A stretch of 64,000 nt of DNA. It comes from Panax quinquefolius (taxonomy: Eukaryota > Streptophyta > Magnoliopsida > Apiales > Araliaceae). Below, one piece after another: positions 49,010 to 59,099 of this stretch (positions are counted from its first letter, which is position 1; every line of letters starts with the position of its first letter). The position numbers were made by a program, and so were the translations under genes. The stretch covers positions 78,950,679 through 79,014,678 of the forward strand of contig CM035166.1 of assembly GCA_020205615.1 (NCBI GenBank), in the 5' to 3' direction. The notes under the pieces are model-generated. The model saw only the letters and a list, made by a program, of their open reading frames with translations, was not told where the DNA came from and searched no databases.

Positions 49010-51192
49010 TGTAAGACCCCGAATTTTATGAAATAAAAGTATTCAATTTTTCTATTTAGTAAATGGTTAAATTGATAAAAGTGTAAAGTTATGGGTGAAA
49101 TGTGCAAATTTTTCAAAATAAGCAAGTGGTTATAAAATATTCATTATTGTCGGGAAATATTCGTTTGGTCGTGAAATATTAAATTTACCACAGTAGCGAC
49201 CATTTGTGGGCCCCATAACAGAATAAATTGTATGGGATGAAGAAAACGACAAATTTAAGTTTTTATAAATAACTGGCGTAATCGTTATCGTTATAACATT
49301 GGAATAGCCGTTGGGTAAAGTAAAGTGTCTGGCGTTTTGCACGACAGATGCATTACGGTATTGCACAAAGTATTTTTGAATTTTGATTCTTACGTAAGAA
49401 GTAACTACTCAATAATTGTTACAGTAATTACTGTTCAATATTTTATTTTATTGATTCAAAAATTGCTACGTTGATAGTTTATATTATTGTTGTTTTAATA
49501 ATTATCACTACACAGTATTTTTTATTATTAGATCAATAATTCATATTATTTTAATAATATTAATAGATAACATTATTGACAATGTCTAGAAAGTTCTGTC
49601 TAAGGAGAGGTTTGGTCACCTAATTGCGCGCCGGTAAGGAGAAATCTTTATTGAAATGCTCCCTCTTTCCTGGGAACGGCCTGGTTGTCATTATTGTGAT
49701 TCTATAATATTATTTGTGAATAATTAATTATTGATTTATATGATAAGAAAAATATTTATTTATGTGGATATAAATGGAGGAATTTTTAGAAAAGTGACAA
49801 TTGTTGAAAATTGATATTTTATCTTTTCTGATAAAATAATTTATTTAAATATATTATTATATTATGATAATATAATAATAGTGATATTTTTACAATGAAT
49901 GTGTGATATATGAATAAATGAGGAGAAAGAGTATTTTTGTTATAATAAATGATAAAAACATGTTAAACATGTCGGTGGACCCCATTTCTTGACTGAAATT
50001 TGATTATAGTCTGTAAAATCGTCCGTATGTAGATTTCGGTCAATTTCTGTTTGGAATTTGGAAAAACTTAAACTTACAAAGTTGTAGAGAATTAAATTTC
50101 CTATGGAAGGACATAAGATTTGAATTTTTCTGATAAAAGGGCTATTTATTATGATTTATTGAAGTTCCGGAATAATTGATTTTTTTAGAGTTTTAAATGA
50201 TTTATTTGAGAAAAACATTTTTGGTGGTTTTTGTTGAGGTGTGGCTGATGTTTGAACTAAATTGGGGTGCGTAGGAAGTTTAAGAAAAATATATTATTAT
50301 TTATTAAATTTTCTGCTTTGGTGTTCTAAGTATTTTCCTATAAATAGGGTGCTTAGGTTAGAATTGAAAATCACACCAGAAACTGAAGCTTTCTCTCTCT
50401 ATAATATCGAGCATATTTTTGTGAGTATTTAAATATCTTGAGTGTCGTTATACGGTGCTAGTTCGTTCAGCGTTATATCCGATATTCCAATCAGAAGTAC
50501 TGCTCTTTTGAGGTAAGGGATATTGTCATTATTATGGTAAGGGATAGTAAGGGATTGTAAGGGTTATTATGTTTTTCAGTTTCGTAATTTTTCTGACTCT
50601 CGAAAATTTTGAAAAAATTTGAAATGATAATTTGATTAGTTTTCTAGATTGTGTCCAAAAATGGCGATTTTTGGATGTATAGATTAGGAGTTATGAATTT
50701 TATGAGAAAAGACTATTTTAAAAGTAAACCCTTATAACTCCTTGTGGTTAACTCCAAAATTAGTGAAATTGTTATTGGAAGTACATGTATATAATAGTAG
50801 TATACTCTGTAAATTTCAGAATTTTTGGACAAAAGTATAATTTATGATAAATGTCTAAATATTCGGTAGTTTTGGCCATATAAAAAATAGTAAATGAATT
50901 TTAAAAATTCTGATAAAAATATATGTTCAATATGGGACTATATTCTACTAAATCCCAGAAAAGAAAATATTTTGAGACTGATTTGGTATTTTTCATGAAA
51001 ATGGACTAGTTATGAGTAAATGAATTAAATATGTTATGTGAAGTAAGAAAATTATAAAAATAAGATTTTATGGCTTGAGAATCCTATATAAGGTATATGC
51101 AGATTTTTGATGAAGGTTTTGGTTATTGGTGATGAAATCTTATGAGTTTGGCATTTTAAGATAATTAAATGCATTAATTAGAAAAGTGTAGT

Positions 51193-51287
51193 TACTATTC
51201 ACGAGTTACTATTCACGAGTTATTATTCATGAGTTACTATTCATGAGTTCCTATTCACGAGTTACTATTCATGAGTTACTATTCATA
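51193..51287 (+). repeat. 15-bp tandem repeat in family B 3' LTR
   Basis: About six units of TACTATTCAYGAGTT, the counterpart of 44131-44252. The unit number differs between the two LTRs. Confidence 0.92.
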
Positions 51288-51641
51288 ACAAAATTGGTTT
51301 GTTTTTCTGACCAAATTATCGTTGATTTATGAATCTTACTCTTGAGATTAAATCTATATGTGTTGATTATATTGTTTTTATTATCATATATAATATTTTT
51401 ATAACCCTAATGATGATATTTTTCTTTGACTTGAGTGTAAAGATGAGTAGATTATTAGTATGATCGTAACTATGGATTCTCTTTGGCCAGTAGTGCAAAG
51501 ATGAATTGTTGACTGGTATGATCATGACCATTGAATTTATAATTGAATATCTTTAGCTTAAGTGCAAAGGTGAATTGATCAATATAGTTATAATTATTGT
51601 TTATATAAATTCTGAAATGATTATATATTTCTTTGAGATAT

Positions 51642-51823
51642 TAATATCTTTGGCTCGTAGTCAAAAAGATGACTATTTTGAATATCTTTGGTGCGTAGTG
51701 CAAAGATGATGCATTGTTGAATATCTTTGGCTGTAGTGCAAAGATGACTGCATTTTGAATATCTTTGGCCCGTAGTGCAAAGATGACTTGTTGATAAATA
51801 TCTTTGGCCGTAGTGCAAAGATG
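51642..51823 (+). repeat. Hairpin-forming tandem repeat in family B 3' LTR
   Basis: About five units with CTTTGGCCCGTAGTGCAAAG-type cores, counterpart of 44608-44755. Confidence 0.85.
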
Positions 51824-52973
51824 AATTTATTAGTATGGTTATGAACAGGAACTGTGATTTGGTATAACCATGATATTCGATGTTTCAGGTAAAGACATGT
51901 GATGAAAATTATCTTCCTCCTGGATGAGAAGAGGAATTTAGAACCACAATTATGATTATGAGTTATTCATATGATTGTGAACCAGAACTGTTGATTGATG
52001 TTATAGGGATAAAACATTGTTGGTGGACTTTTAACATGGAGAAGATAATAGACTTTATGGTTTATTTGACTCTTCTAATGGATTGCTCGTTCCGCTGCAA
52101 CTATGGTTGAAAAGTTTTATCATCTACCATATGTTCTAAATCTCTGATTTATTACTGATGAAGGCTATTGAAAATTTAATTATCTTTAGTCATAATATTC
52201 TTTACTGAGCTATTTGTGCTCACCCTTTTACTTCACAATTCCTTTCAGGTAATAAGAGTGTAGCTGGGTCGAGCGGGGGTAACAGAAGAATAGAACGGTA
52301 GTCTCTAGCTGTGGAGGTTCTCCCTAAACAATATAGAAAAATGTGTTGTATACATCATTTAGTAGTTATATTTGGTGAATCATATAGGGTGAGGCAAACC
52401 CAACGTTGAAAGGGTGTTTTGTCACTATCATACAAAATGTCTAATGACATACAACCTCGTGTTATCATAAGACAAGGTTGTGCGCATCCACTTGCTGAGT
52501 ATATCTACGAGCACTACCTATATGATCTTGGAGTTTAATTGAAATATAATTTTTAACTGGAGACAGTGGAGATAGTTATATGTCAAGAGAAGACTCGCCA
52601 TTGGAAATAACATAATAGTAATCTTCTCGTTTTTCTTTGGGGTCTATTGGGTCAACCAAGGATAATTCTGTAGACATATGATATCTATCATAACCTAGAT
52701 GCGTGGCCTCCCATGTACGAAGGTTTCCTTGAGCACTTCCCAAAGATTTTAATTTCTAAAACAGTTTTTGATTGTACCTTTATGTAATGTATCAATGTGA
52801 GGTATTGTCCATAGTTGGGACATGAGTCATAGTTGGTATTAAAACTCACAGTATATGTGTTGTTGTATTTTTTATGACAATTGTAGTAATAAAGTTGTAG
52901 TTGTTTTTCTGTACCATGTATTTGGCGACTCAGAATAGGTTGGATGGATTAGACCTATTTTGGGGGCGTTACA

Positions 52974-52978
52974 ATAGA
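52974..52978. repeat. TSD half ATAGA of family B element
   Basis: Matches the reverse complement of TCTAT at 6652-6656. Confidence 0.8.
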
Positions 52979-53050
52979 AATGTTAAGAATTTTTAATGCC
53001 AAAAATACGTTTAACGATTTTAATCATTTACAATATTAATCACATTATTG

Positions 53051-53085
<35 letters not shown>

Positions 53086-53774
53086 GATCATTATTGTTAA
53101 CAAAAATATTGTGAATTATTATTATATAGAATTGAGGACAGTGTAATGAAAATGACTTAAAACCCTTCATTTAATTGACATATGGTATGCAAATTAAGAT
53201 AGCAACAATATGTTGGCATATACCAACAAGCATGGGTGGATCTATATAGACAATTGCCCCTATGAAATTTTTTTTTTATAGGTATAGAGCAGAGTAGATA
53301 TGTAAATTAATAAATTTAAATTGGCAGATTAAAGGAAGAGTTAAATTTAGAAGATACAAAATAAATTTTATAAATTACCAATTCTAAATGCAAGTACAAA
53401 AATCTTCTTAGTTTTAAGGCTTGATGAAATCTTAGAAATACAAAACTAGTTTATGCTTTAAAATTAATTCATGGTTTTGTTTGAATATAGAAAATAAATT
53501 TGGTTTGAGGCTTTAAATTGTATGTAAATGTTTTTTTATTTGATTTTTTTTTTAATTTGGATTATGAATATATTGCAATTTGTAATTATTATTGTGATTA
53601 GTTTAAATTCAACAAAAGAATTAGATTCTTGAATCCGCCCTGGCAGCTTGGTAAAGATTAGTGCATGCTAATTAGTGATGAAACAGTTAATGTTTAATAA
53701 CAATAAGTGCATACTTTGTGTTTATTGCATAAAAGGGCAAGAAAAAATTAAAATTTTAGAAGCTTAACACATAG
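52979..53774. other. Intergenic with (TA)n microsatellite
   Basis: A (TA) run of about 30 bp is at 53053-53082. The rest is AT-rich, with no ORF, and contains poly-T runs. Confidence 0.5.
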
Positions 53775-53847
53775 TGGTCCCGCGGGGCTCTAACCCGCGA
53801 CCTTCGGCTCATAAGACCAACACTCTAACCAACTGAGCTACGGGACC
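53775..53847 (-). tRNA. tRNA gene, anticodon UAU (Ile), possibly defective
   Basis: On the minus strand it can be folded as GGTCCCG acceptor, GCTC/GAGT D stem, TTGGT CTTATGA GCCGA anticodon arm (anticodon TAT), AGGTC variable loop and a GCGGG/CCCGC T stem. Box A (TAGCTCAGTTGG) is normal. Two oddities: the T loop reads TTAGAGC where TTCGAGC is expected, which weakens box B, and the acceptor 3' strand lacks one base opposite G7. It is either a decayed gene or has two sequence errors. A T-run follows on the minus strand about 10-25 bp downstream. No intron is seen. Confidence 0.75.
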
Positions 53848-54419
53848 ATTTACGAGTACATAATAAGAGCTTTTTTTAATCTTGTATGGTCTTATGAATA
53901 TATCATAATTCTTATGCAAATCTTATGAAGGATGCCTTTTTACGCGTGTCATACACAAGAAATCGTGTGTGCTTAATATTTTATTGAATTTTAAAATAAA
54001 TTAATTTAATTAATTAGCAGTACTGCATGCTACATTTTTTAATTTTCTATAAGATATTGGATCGTGTCCATTTTGGAAAAGTGGACCATTTAGTGGAGAT
54101 CGAGGTTAGTGTTGGTGCACAAGAAAAGAAAAGGGAGTTTGATGGTTTCATTCTCTAGTGAAAGTTGATACAACTTGGATGTAATATATATTAAAAACAA
54201 ATCTAACAAAACGACGTAATTTTGACAAATTATACACAAATAAAATATACACAATTATATATGACCATTATTCTCTATCTCTCTATATATCTGGTGATTA
54301 ATTAATGTATCAATGTATGTCTTATTGATCATATGGAATGAGTTTGAGTTTTGATGATATGGGATGATTTTAGGGTACAATTTAATATTATATATCTATC
54401 CGTTCAAGTTGAAAAAATC
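53848..54419. other. Intergenic, no gene seen
   Basis: AT-rich; an AAAACGACGTAATTTT motif occurs near 54210. No ORF can be supported. Confidence 0.45.
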
Positions 54420-55172
54420 GAATCCTCTATGAGGATTTCTCTGTGAGGGTTTTGTTGTGAGGTTGATAACACATCAAAAAGGAGATCTAATGGCTCACAA
54501 CTTTTTTTTTGTCTGTATATCAAAACGACGTCGTTTTGATAGGAATTTTTTTTTACAAGTTGACAAAAAATTAGAAGTCACCAAACCCCGTTTATTTTTA
54601 CATATAATTATTTTAAATTTCTTGATTATTCTGTATATGATTTTTTTTTTATATTTAATAATTTAGCTTGCTATTAATATTAGGATAAGTACTACAAGCT
54701 TGACTCAAAAAAATGAATAAATATATCGGTTATAATTATCGTTAATGTTTTCAACGTGGCTTTAGTTATTTTTCATTTATTATTGTTTTTGTTTGTTTGT
54801 TTATATTATTATTTATTATTATTATTATTATTATTATTTGTATTTATCTATTTCATAAAAAGAGTTTACTCTCACCATTGAAAATATTATTATTATTTAC
54901 TCTAACCATTGGGCCGGCTCAATGGAGACAATCATCGTCACAACTCAAATACTATTTTAAATGTACTCTTTTTACTTTACTTCGTTTGTTTTGTAAAAGT
55001 AAACTACGTTTGGTGACTTTCAATTTTTTGTCAATTTGTAAAAAAACATTCTTATCAAAACGACGTCGGTTTGATACACAGACAAAAAAAAGAGTTGTGA
55101 GTCATTAGATCTCCTTTTTAATATCTTGTCAATCCCACAAGATCCTCACAGAGAAATCCTCATAGAGGATTC
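54420..55172. mobile_element. Long-TIR non-autonomous DNA element (Mutator-like or similar), 753 bp
   Basis: The first about 185 bp are repeated in inverted form at the end: GAATCCTCTATGAGGATTTC opens both arms, followed in both by AAAAAGGAGATCTAATG, CTCACAACT, TTTTGTCTGT, ATCAAAACGACGTCGTTTTG (one change in the right arm) and GTCACCAAAC. The middle is AT-rich with an (ATT)n run near 54805-54840. A possible TSD is GAAAAAATC (54411-54419) and AAAAAAATC (55179-55187), but six extra bases (GGATCC) lie between the right arm and that copy. No transposase is present. Short frames in the arms are chance. Confidence 0.8.
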
Positions 55173-55404
55173 GGATCCAAAAAAATCATAGAAATCTTGC
55201 ATATTTTACGTCTTTATTAACATCATCATTAGTTGTAACGATTATGTATCTATATCGAGAAATAAAATAATTACACGATAAGGAGATAAATTTTATACAA
55301 AAGGGGCCCAGTCAGCTTAATAAACATTGTTCAATTTCAGTAATTTTACTTTTTCCCTTTTGTCCTTTTAATAAGGAAAAAATAATGAATCTGTCTGATA
55401 AAAG

Positions 55405-56676
55405 AAGAATCTACCACTTCTAATAAAAGAAGAGAAATGTCCTATGTGATTCGATAAATGACAACCCAGTAGTCCTTGGTTAAGCGAGAATAAAATTAGA
55501 AAGGATTTTCTAATTTGCATTATTTGAGTTGTGCATTTAAGAGTCGAAATACATATAATTAAATAAAATAAGACTTGTGGTAATTCCATGTCTTATATTT
55601 AATTGGGACATTGTATGGTGGAAGGATTGAATTATCAGTAACTATTTACTCAAAGGTTCTTTAATGATTAATGTTGAAATCTATATTATCCGGAAAGTCG
55701 TTGATCATTAGGGAGGCTTATCCCTATTGTAGAATAAATATTATTTATTTAAATAAATTAATTATTTAATTTATTTATTTAAATAAGATTAGAATTGTTC
55801 TAATTGATTTATTCACAATGTAGGTTTAATATGGAGAACTACAAAGGGTCATATCATAAAAGGAAGAATAATTATTTAAAAGTTAATGGCATAATCGTAA
55901 TAATATATTATGTATATTTAATTTAATCTATGGTGATAGAATAAATTAAATAGCTTAATATTTATTATTTAATATTTTAGAAATATTAAATATAAATTAA
56001 TAAGAGGAGTCTTATTAATATTATTACAATTATTATTATTTTAATTTCTAAAAGAGTTTAGGAATTAATTTAATATAAGTACTCTCATTTATTCCTAATT
56101 GGATTAGGAAGAAAAATTAGTTAAATGAGTTTAATTAATTATCTCTAATAAGATTAGGGAGCTTAATTAATTAAAAGAATTTAATTAATTAAATAAATCC
56201 CAATTCCTTAATTGTTAAGGTGGGTTGCCCACATCTATAAATAAGAGGAGTCTTATTATGGGTGGTGTGGTTGTTGACTTTTACAACATACATAATTCCA
56301 ATAGTTGGGAGAGTACGTCTTTTCTATAGAGATAGAAAAACTAGGGTTTAGCCAAACACCCCATCTTCTTGAATTCTTATTCTTCCTTGGTGGATCACCT
56401 CTAGAGGCCAAACACTTGGGTGGCTAACGTTGATCAAAGGAAGGAACCAAACCCGGTGGATTCAAGTTGAACGCGAAAGGATTGGAGGTGAACTTGTACC
56501 TGAGGAAGCTCGATCTTCAAGGGTATGATTTTATTCTTTATCTTTTCGTTTAATTAATAATTGTGCATAAAGGGTGATCCGGGTATATGGTTTGTAAAAA
56601 TTTTAAACTCTGATTTTTCCATGTTTCCGCACTTTTATGCAATTTGATTGCGTTCTTGAATATTACAAACCTAACA
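55405..56676 (+). repeat. 5' LTR (3' two thirds) of copia element
   Basis: Aligns base for base with 62697-63970 and ends CCTAACA. The counterpart of the first 612 bp of the other LTR (62085-62696) is absent; upstream sequence is unrelated. Confidence 0.9.
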
Positions 56677-56677
56677 G

Positions 56678-56690
56678 TGGCATCAGAGCC
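56678..56690 (+). other. Primer-binding site of copia element
   Basis: TGGCATCAGAGCC, one base after the LTR; initiator tRNA-Met type with one change (C for T at position 5). Confidence 0.8.
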
Positions 56691-56832
56691 AAACCTTTAT
56701 GCGAATTATTAATTGTTTGATTTAATATGTATATTGATATGTATTTAGAACAATTTAATTGGGCATAATTTTATTGTATTAAATTTAAAAAAAAAAAAAA
56801 AGATAGCCGTTTTTTTTTATCCTGAAATTCAT

Positions 56833-57019
56833 GTGGATTCCAAGATACCAAAATTGCAAAAAAAAAAAAAATCACTAATTGCAACGTGGATTGCTGTATG
56901 CTTGAATAACATACAAAAAAAAAATCACTGTGGATTCCAAGATACCAAAATTGCAAAAAATCACTAATTGCAACGTGGATTGCTGTATGCTTGAATCACA
57001 TACCAAAAAAAAAAATCAC
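56833..57019 (+). repeat. 97-bp tandem repeat, 2 copies, in copia leader
   Basis: GTGGATTCCAAGATACCAAA starts at 56833 and 56930. Each unit contains poly-A runs of different length. Confidence 0.9.
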
Positions 57020-57285
57020 TGTTTGTTTTCGGTTTCTTTTTATATTATATATATAGTACGGTTATTATATATAAATATATAATCTGCTTGTATTATATAA
57101 TATAATATTCTTAATAATTTTATTATTAAAATAAAAATTTTATTTTAATATTAAAATAAAAAATTTATTTTTATATTAAAATATAAAGTTTATTTTAATT
57201 TTAAAATTAAATTTCATGCTAACTAATTAGAGTTGGAATTGGATTCCATGATAACTAATTGGAGTTGAAATTGGATTTTATTTTT

Positions 57286-57565
57286 CCTTAAATAAAGGAG
57301 TTTATTTAGATATGAAATAAGATTTCGTATTATTCAAAATAAAAGAGTTTTCTTGTGAATAGGAAAGAGAATCCTAATTTCCTTAAATAAAGGAGTTTAT
57401 TTAGATATGAAATAAGATTTCATATTATTCAAAATAAAGGAGTTTATTTGTGAATAGGAAAGTGAATCCATGTTTCCTTAAATAAAGGAGTTTATTTATA
57501 TATGAAATAAGATTTCATATTATTCAAAAATAAAGGAGTTTTATTTTATTTATTTTTTTACATGG
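57286..57565 (+). repeat. 95-bp tandem repeat, 3 copies, in copia leader
   Basis: CCTTAAATAAAGGAGTTTAT starts at 57286, 57381 and 57476, followed by ATATGAAATAAGATTTC and TATTATTCAAAATAAA. AAATAAAGGAGTTTATTT-like pieces continue to about 57720. Confidence 0.9.
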
Positions 57566-58507
57566 AATTGGATTCCATAATTAATTAAAATAAAGGAGTT
57601 TATTTTGATTAAAGATTTTGATTAAAATAAAATAGTTCATTTTATTCAAAATTGGATAAATTAAAATAAAATAGTTTTATTTTGATTTAAATTTGGATTA
57701 AAATAAAAGAGTTTATTTTGATTCAAAATTAGATTTTATACTAACTAAATTTGCCCATTAAACGATATCAATATATATATTAAATGTTTATTATTCATAA
57801 GATGAATGTTATTTATTGATGCATATGATGATGTGTATGATAATAAATGGGATTGATTATGGACTATTGATTCAATGTGATTGAATTTTATTTTAGTTGG
57901 ATGCATGAATGTATGGATTTTATTAAATGGGGTCTGCAGTACCTGCGTCTTCTCTAATTTTTTCTTAATGTTAATTCTATCTCCTCCTATGTACTTCCCT
58001 CGATCACGATCAAGGTTTCTATTTATTTTAAATAGTTTTGTAATAGGAATAGTTAGAATTAATTTTAGAAAATTAGAGATCAAAGGAGCAAGGAGCGCGT
58101 GAAGACCCGTTTGTAATGGAGCCTGAGTTTAAATGTAATTGTTATATTTAAATATTATTTCTTGCACCCCTAGGGTTTGACCTTTTGGTTCACTTGGTGG
58201 CTCTAGTGAACCAAACTAGAATAAAAGTCCATAATCAATCCGGGTAGAATATAGTATTCTATATGTGCATGCTTATACTATATATATATATATATATTAT
58301 ATATTATGCAAACATGCTTCGCATGTTCATTAATATGACGCGTATTTTATATATATATATATGCATGCGCGCTAAACAAGATGAGACAAATTAATAACAA
58401 ACCCCTCAATTTTTATATTAAGTCCTAAGCGTTCAAAGATATTTGGAATATCGAACGTCGCCTTCTAGCATGATAAAATTAATAGAGTATTAAATATTTA
58501 ATATGAG

Positions 58508-58804
58508 TTTGTTGTGTCACCACAAGGCAAGTATTAAGTATTTAAGATGTTAATTTATCACATTTGATGCTTATAAAGAAAATTGAACAATATTGTTTTG
58601 TTGTGTCACCACAAGGATGATATTTTTCTTTTTAAATATATGGAGTGCTAGGTCGGACTTAACTTGGATAATTTTGATTTGGATGTGCCACCACTTGATC
58701 AAAATAATCTAAGAGGCAAAAAGAAAAGGAGTCAGATAGTTGATGTAATTGACAAAAGTTGTCTACCTATTTATTTATATATAGTTTGTTGTGTCACCAC
58801 AAGG
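58508..58804 (+). repeat. Three exact copies of a 20-mer hairpin motif
   Basis: TTTGTTGTGTCACCACAAGG occurs at 58508-58527, 58597-58616 and 58785-58804. TTGTG and CACAA can pair. Surrounding sequence differs between the copies. Confidence 0.9.
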
Positions 58805-59099
58805 CTATATACATTTGAAATGGGATCCTTATTCTCACTAGCAAATCTTTAATTAGATTTTGCCGAACTATATAAGTGAGGGTAATATAGTTTGAAGAAA
58901 ATAGTGGGAGATACCAATTTAAAACAAGACCTAAATTATTTTGGTAATTAATAAGAGAATGTATGTTAAAATGTTGTTAATTACAAATTCATTTACAGAA
59001 TTTTACAATGTCTAAAAATTACTATCACTGCGAAGCATATTAGATGCTAAATTAATCGTAATCAAATTAAACGGATTGGTTAAGAAAATTTGAGAATAG

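Larger units (their letters stand above)
49010..52973 (+). mobile_element. 3' LTR of family B element, 3964 bp, complete
   Basis: It runs from TGTAAGACCCCGAATTTTAT to TATTTTGGGGGCGTTACA and is the only uninterrupted family B LTR here, so it is the reference for the split 5' LTR. It holds the 15-bp array, the hairpin repeats and A/T-rich parts; no ORF has family content. ATAGA follows at 52974-52978 and matches the flank at 6652-6656 in inverted orientation. Confidence 0.9.

Noticed and set aside
44608..51823. Regular short repeats with near-identical cores looked CRISPR-like
   Set aside because: They lie inside plant LTRs, occur at the same place in both LTRs of one element, spacers are also repeated, and the genome is eukaryotic.
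57745..58102. Overlapping ORFs of 112 aa (minus) and 73 aa (plus)
   Set aside because: They lie in the AT-rich leader of the copia element and have no recognisable content.
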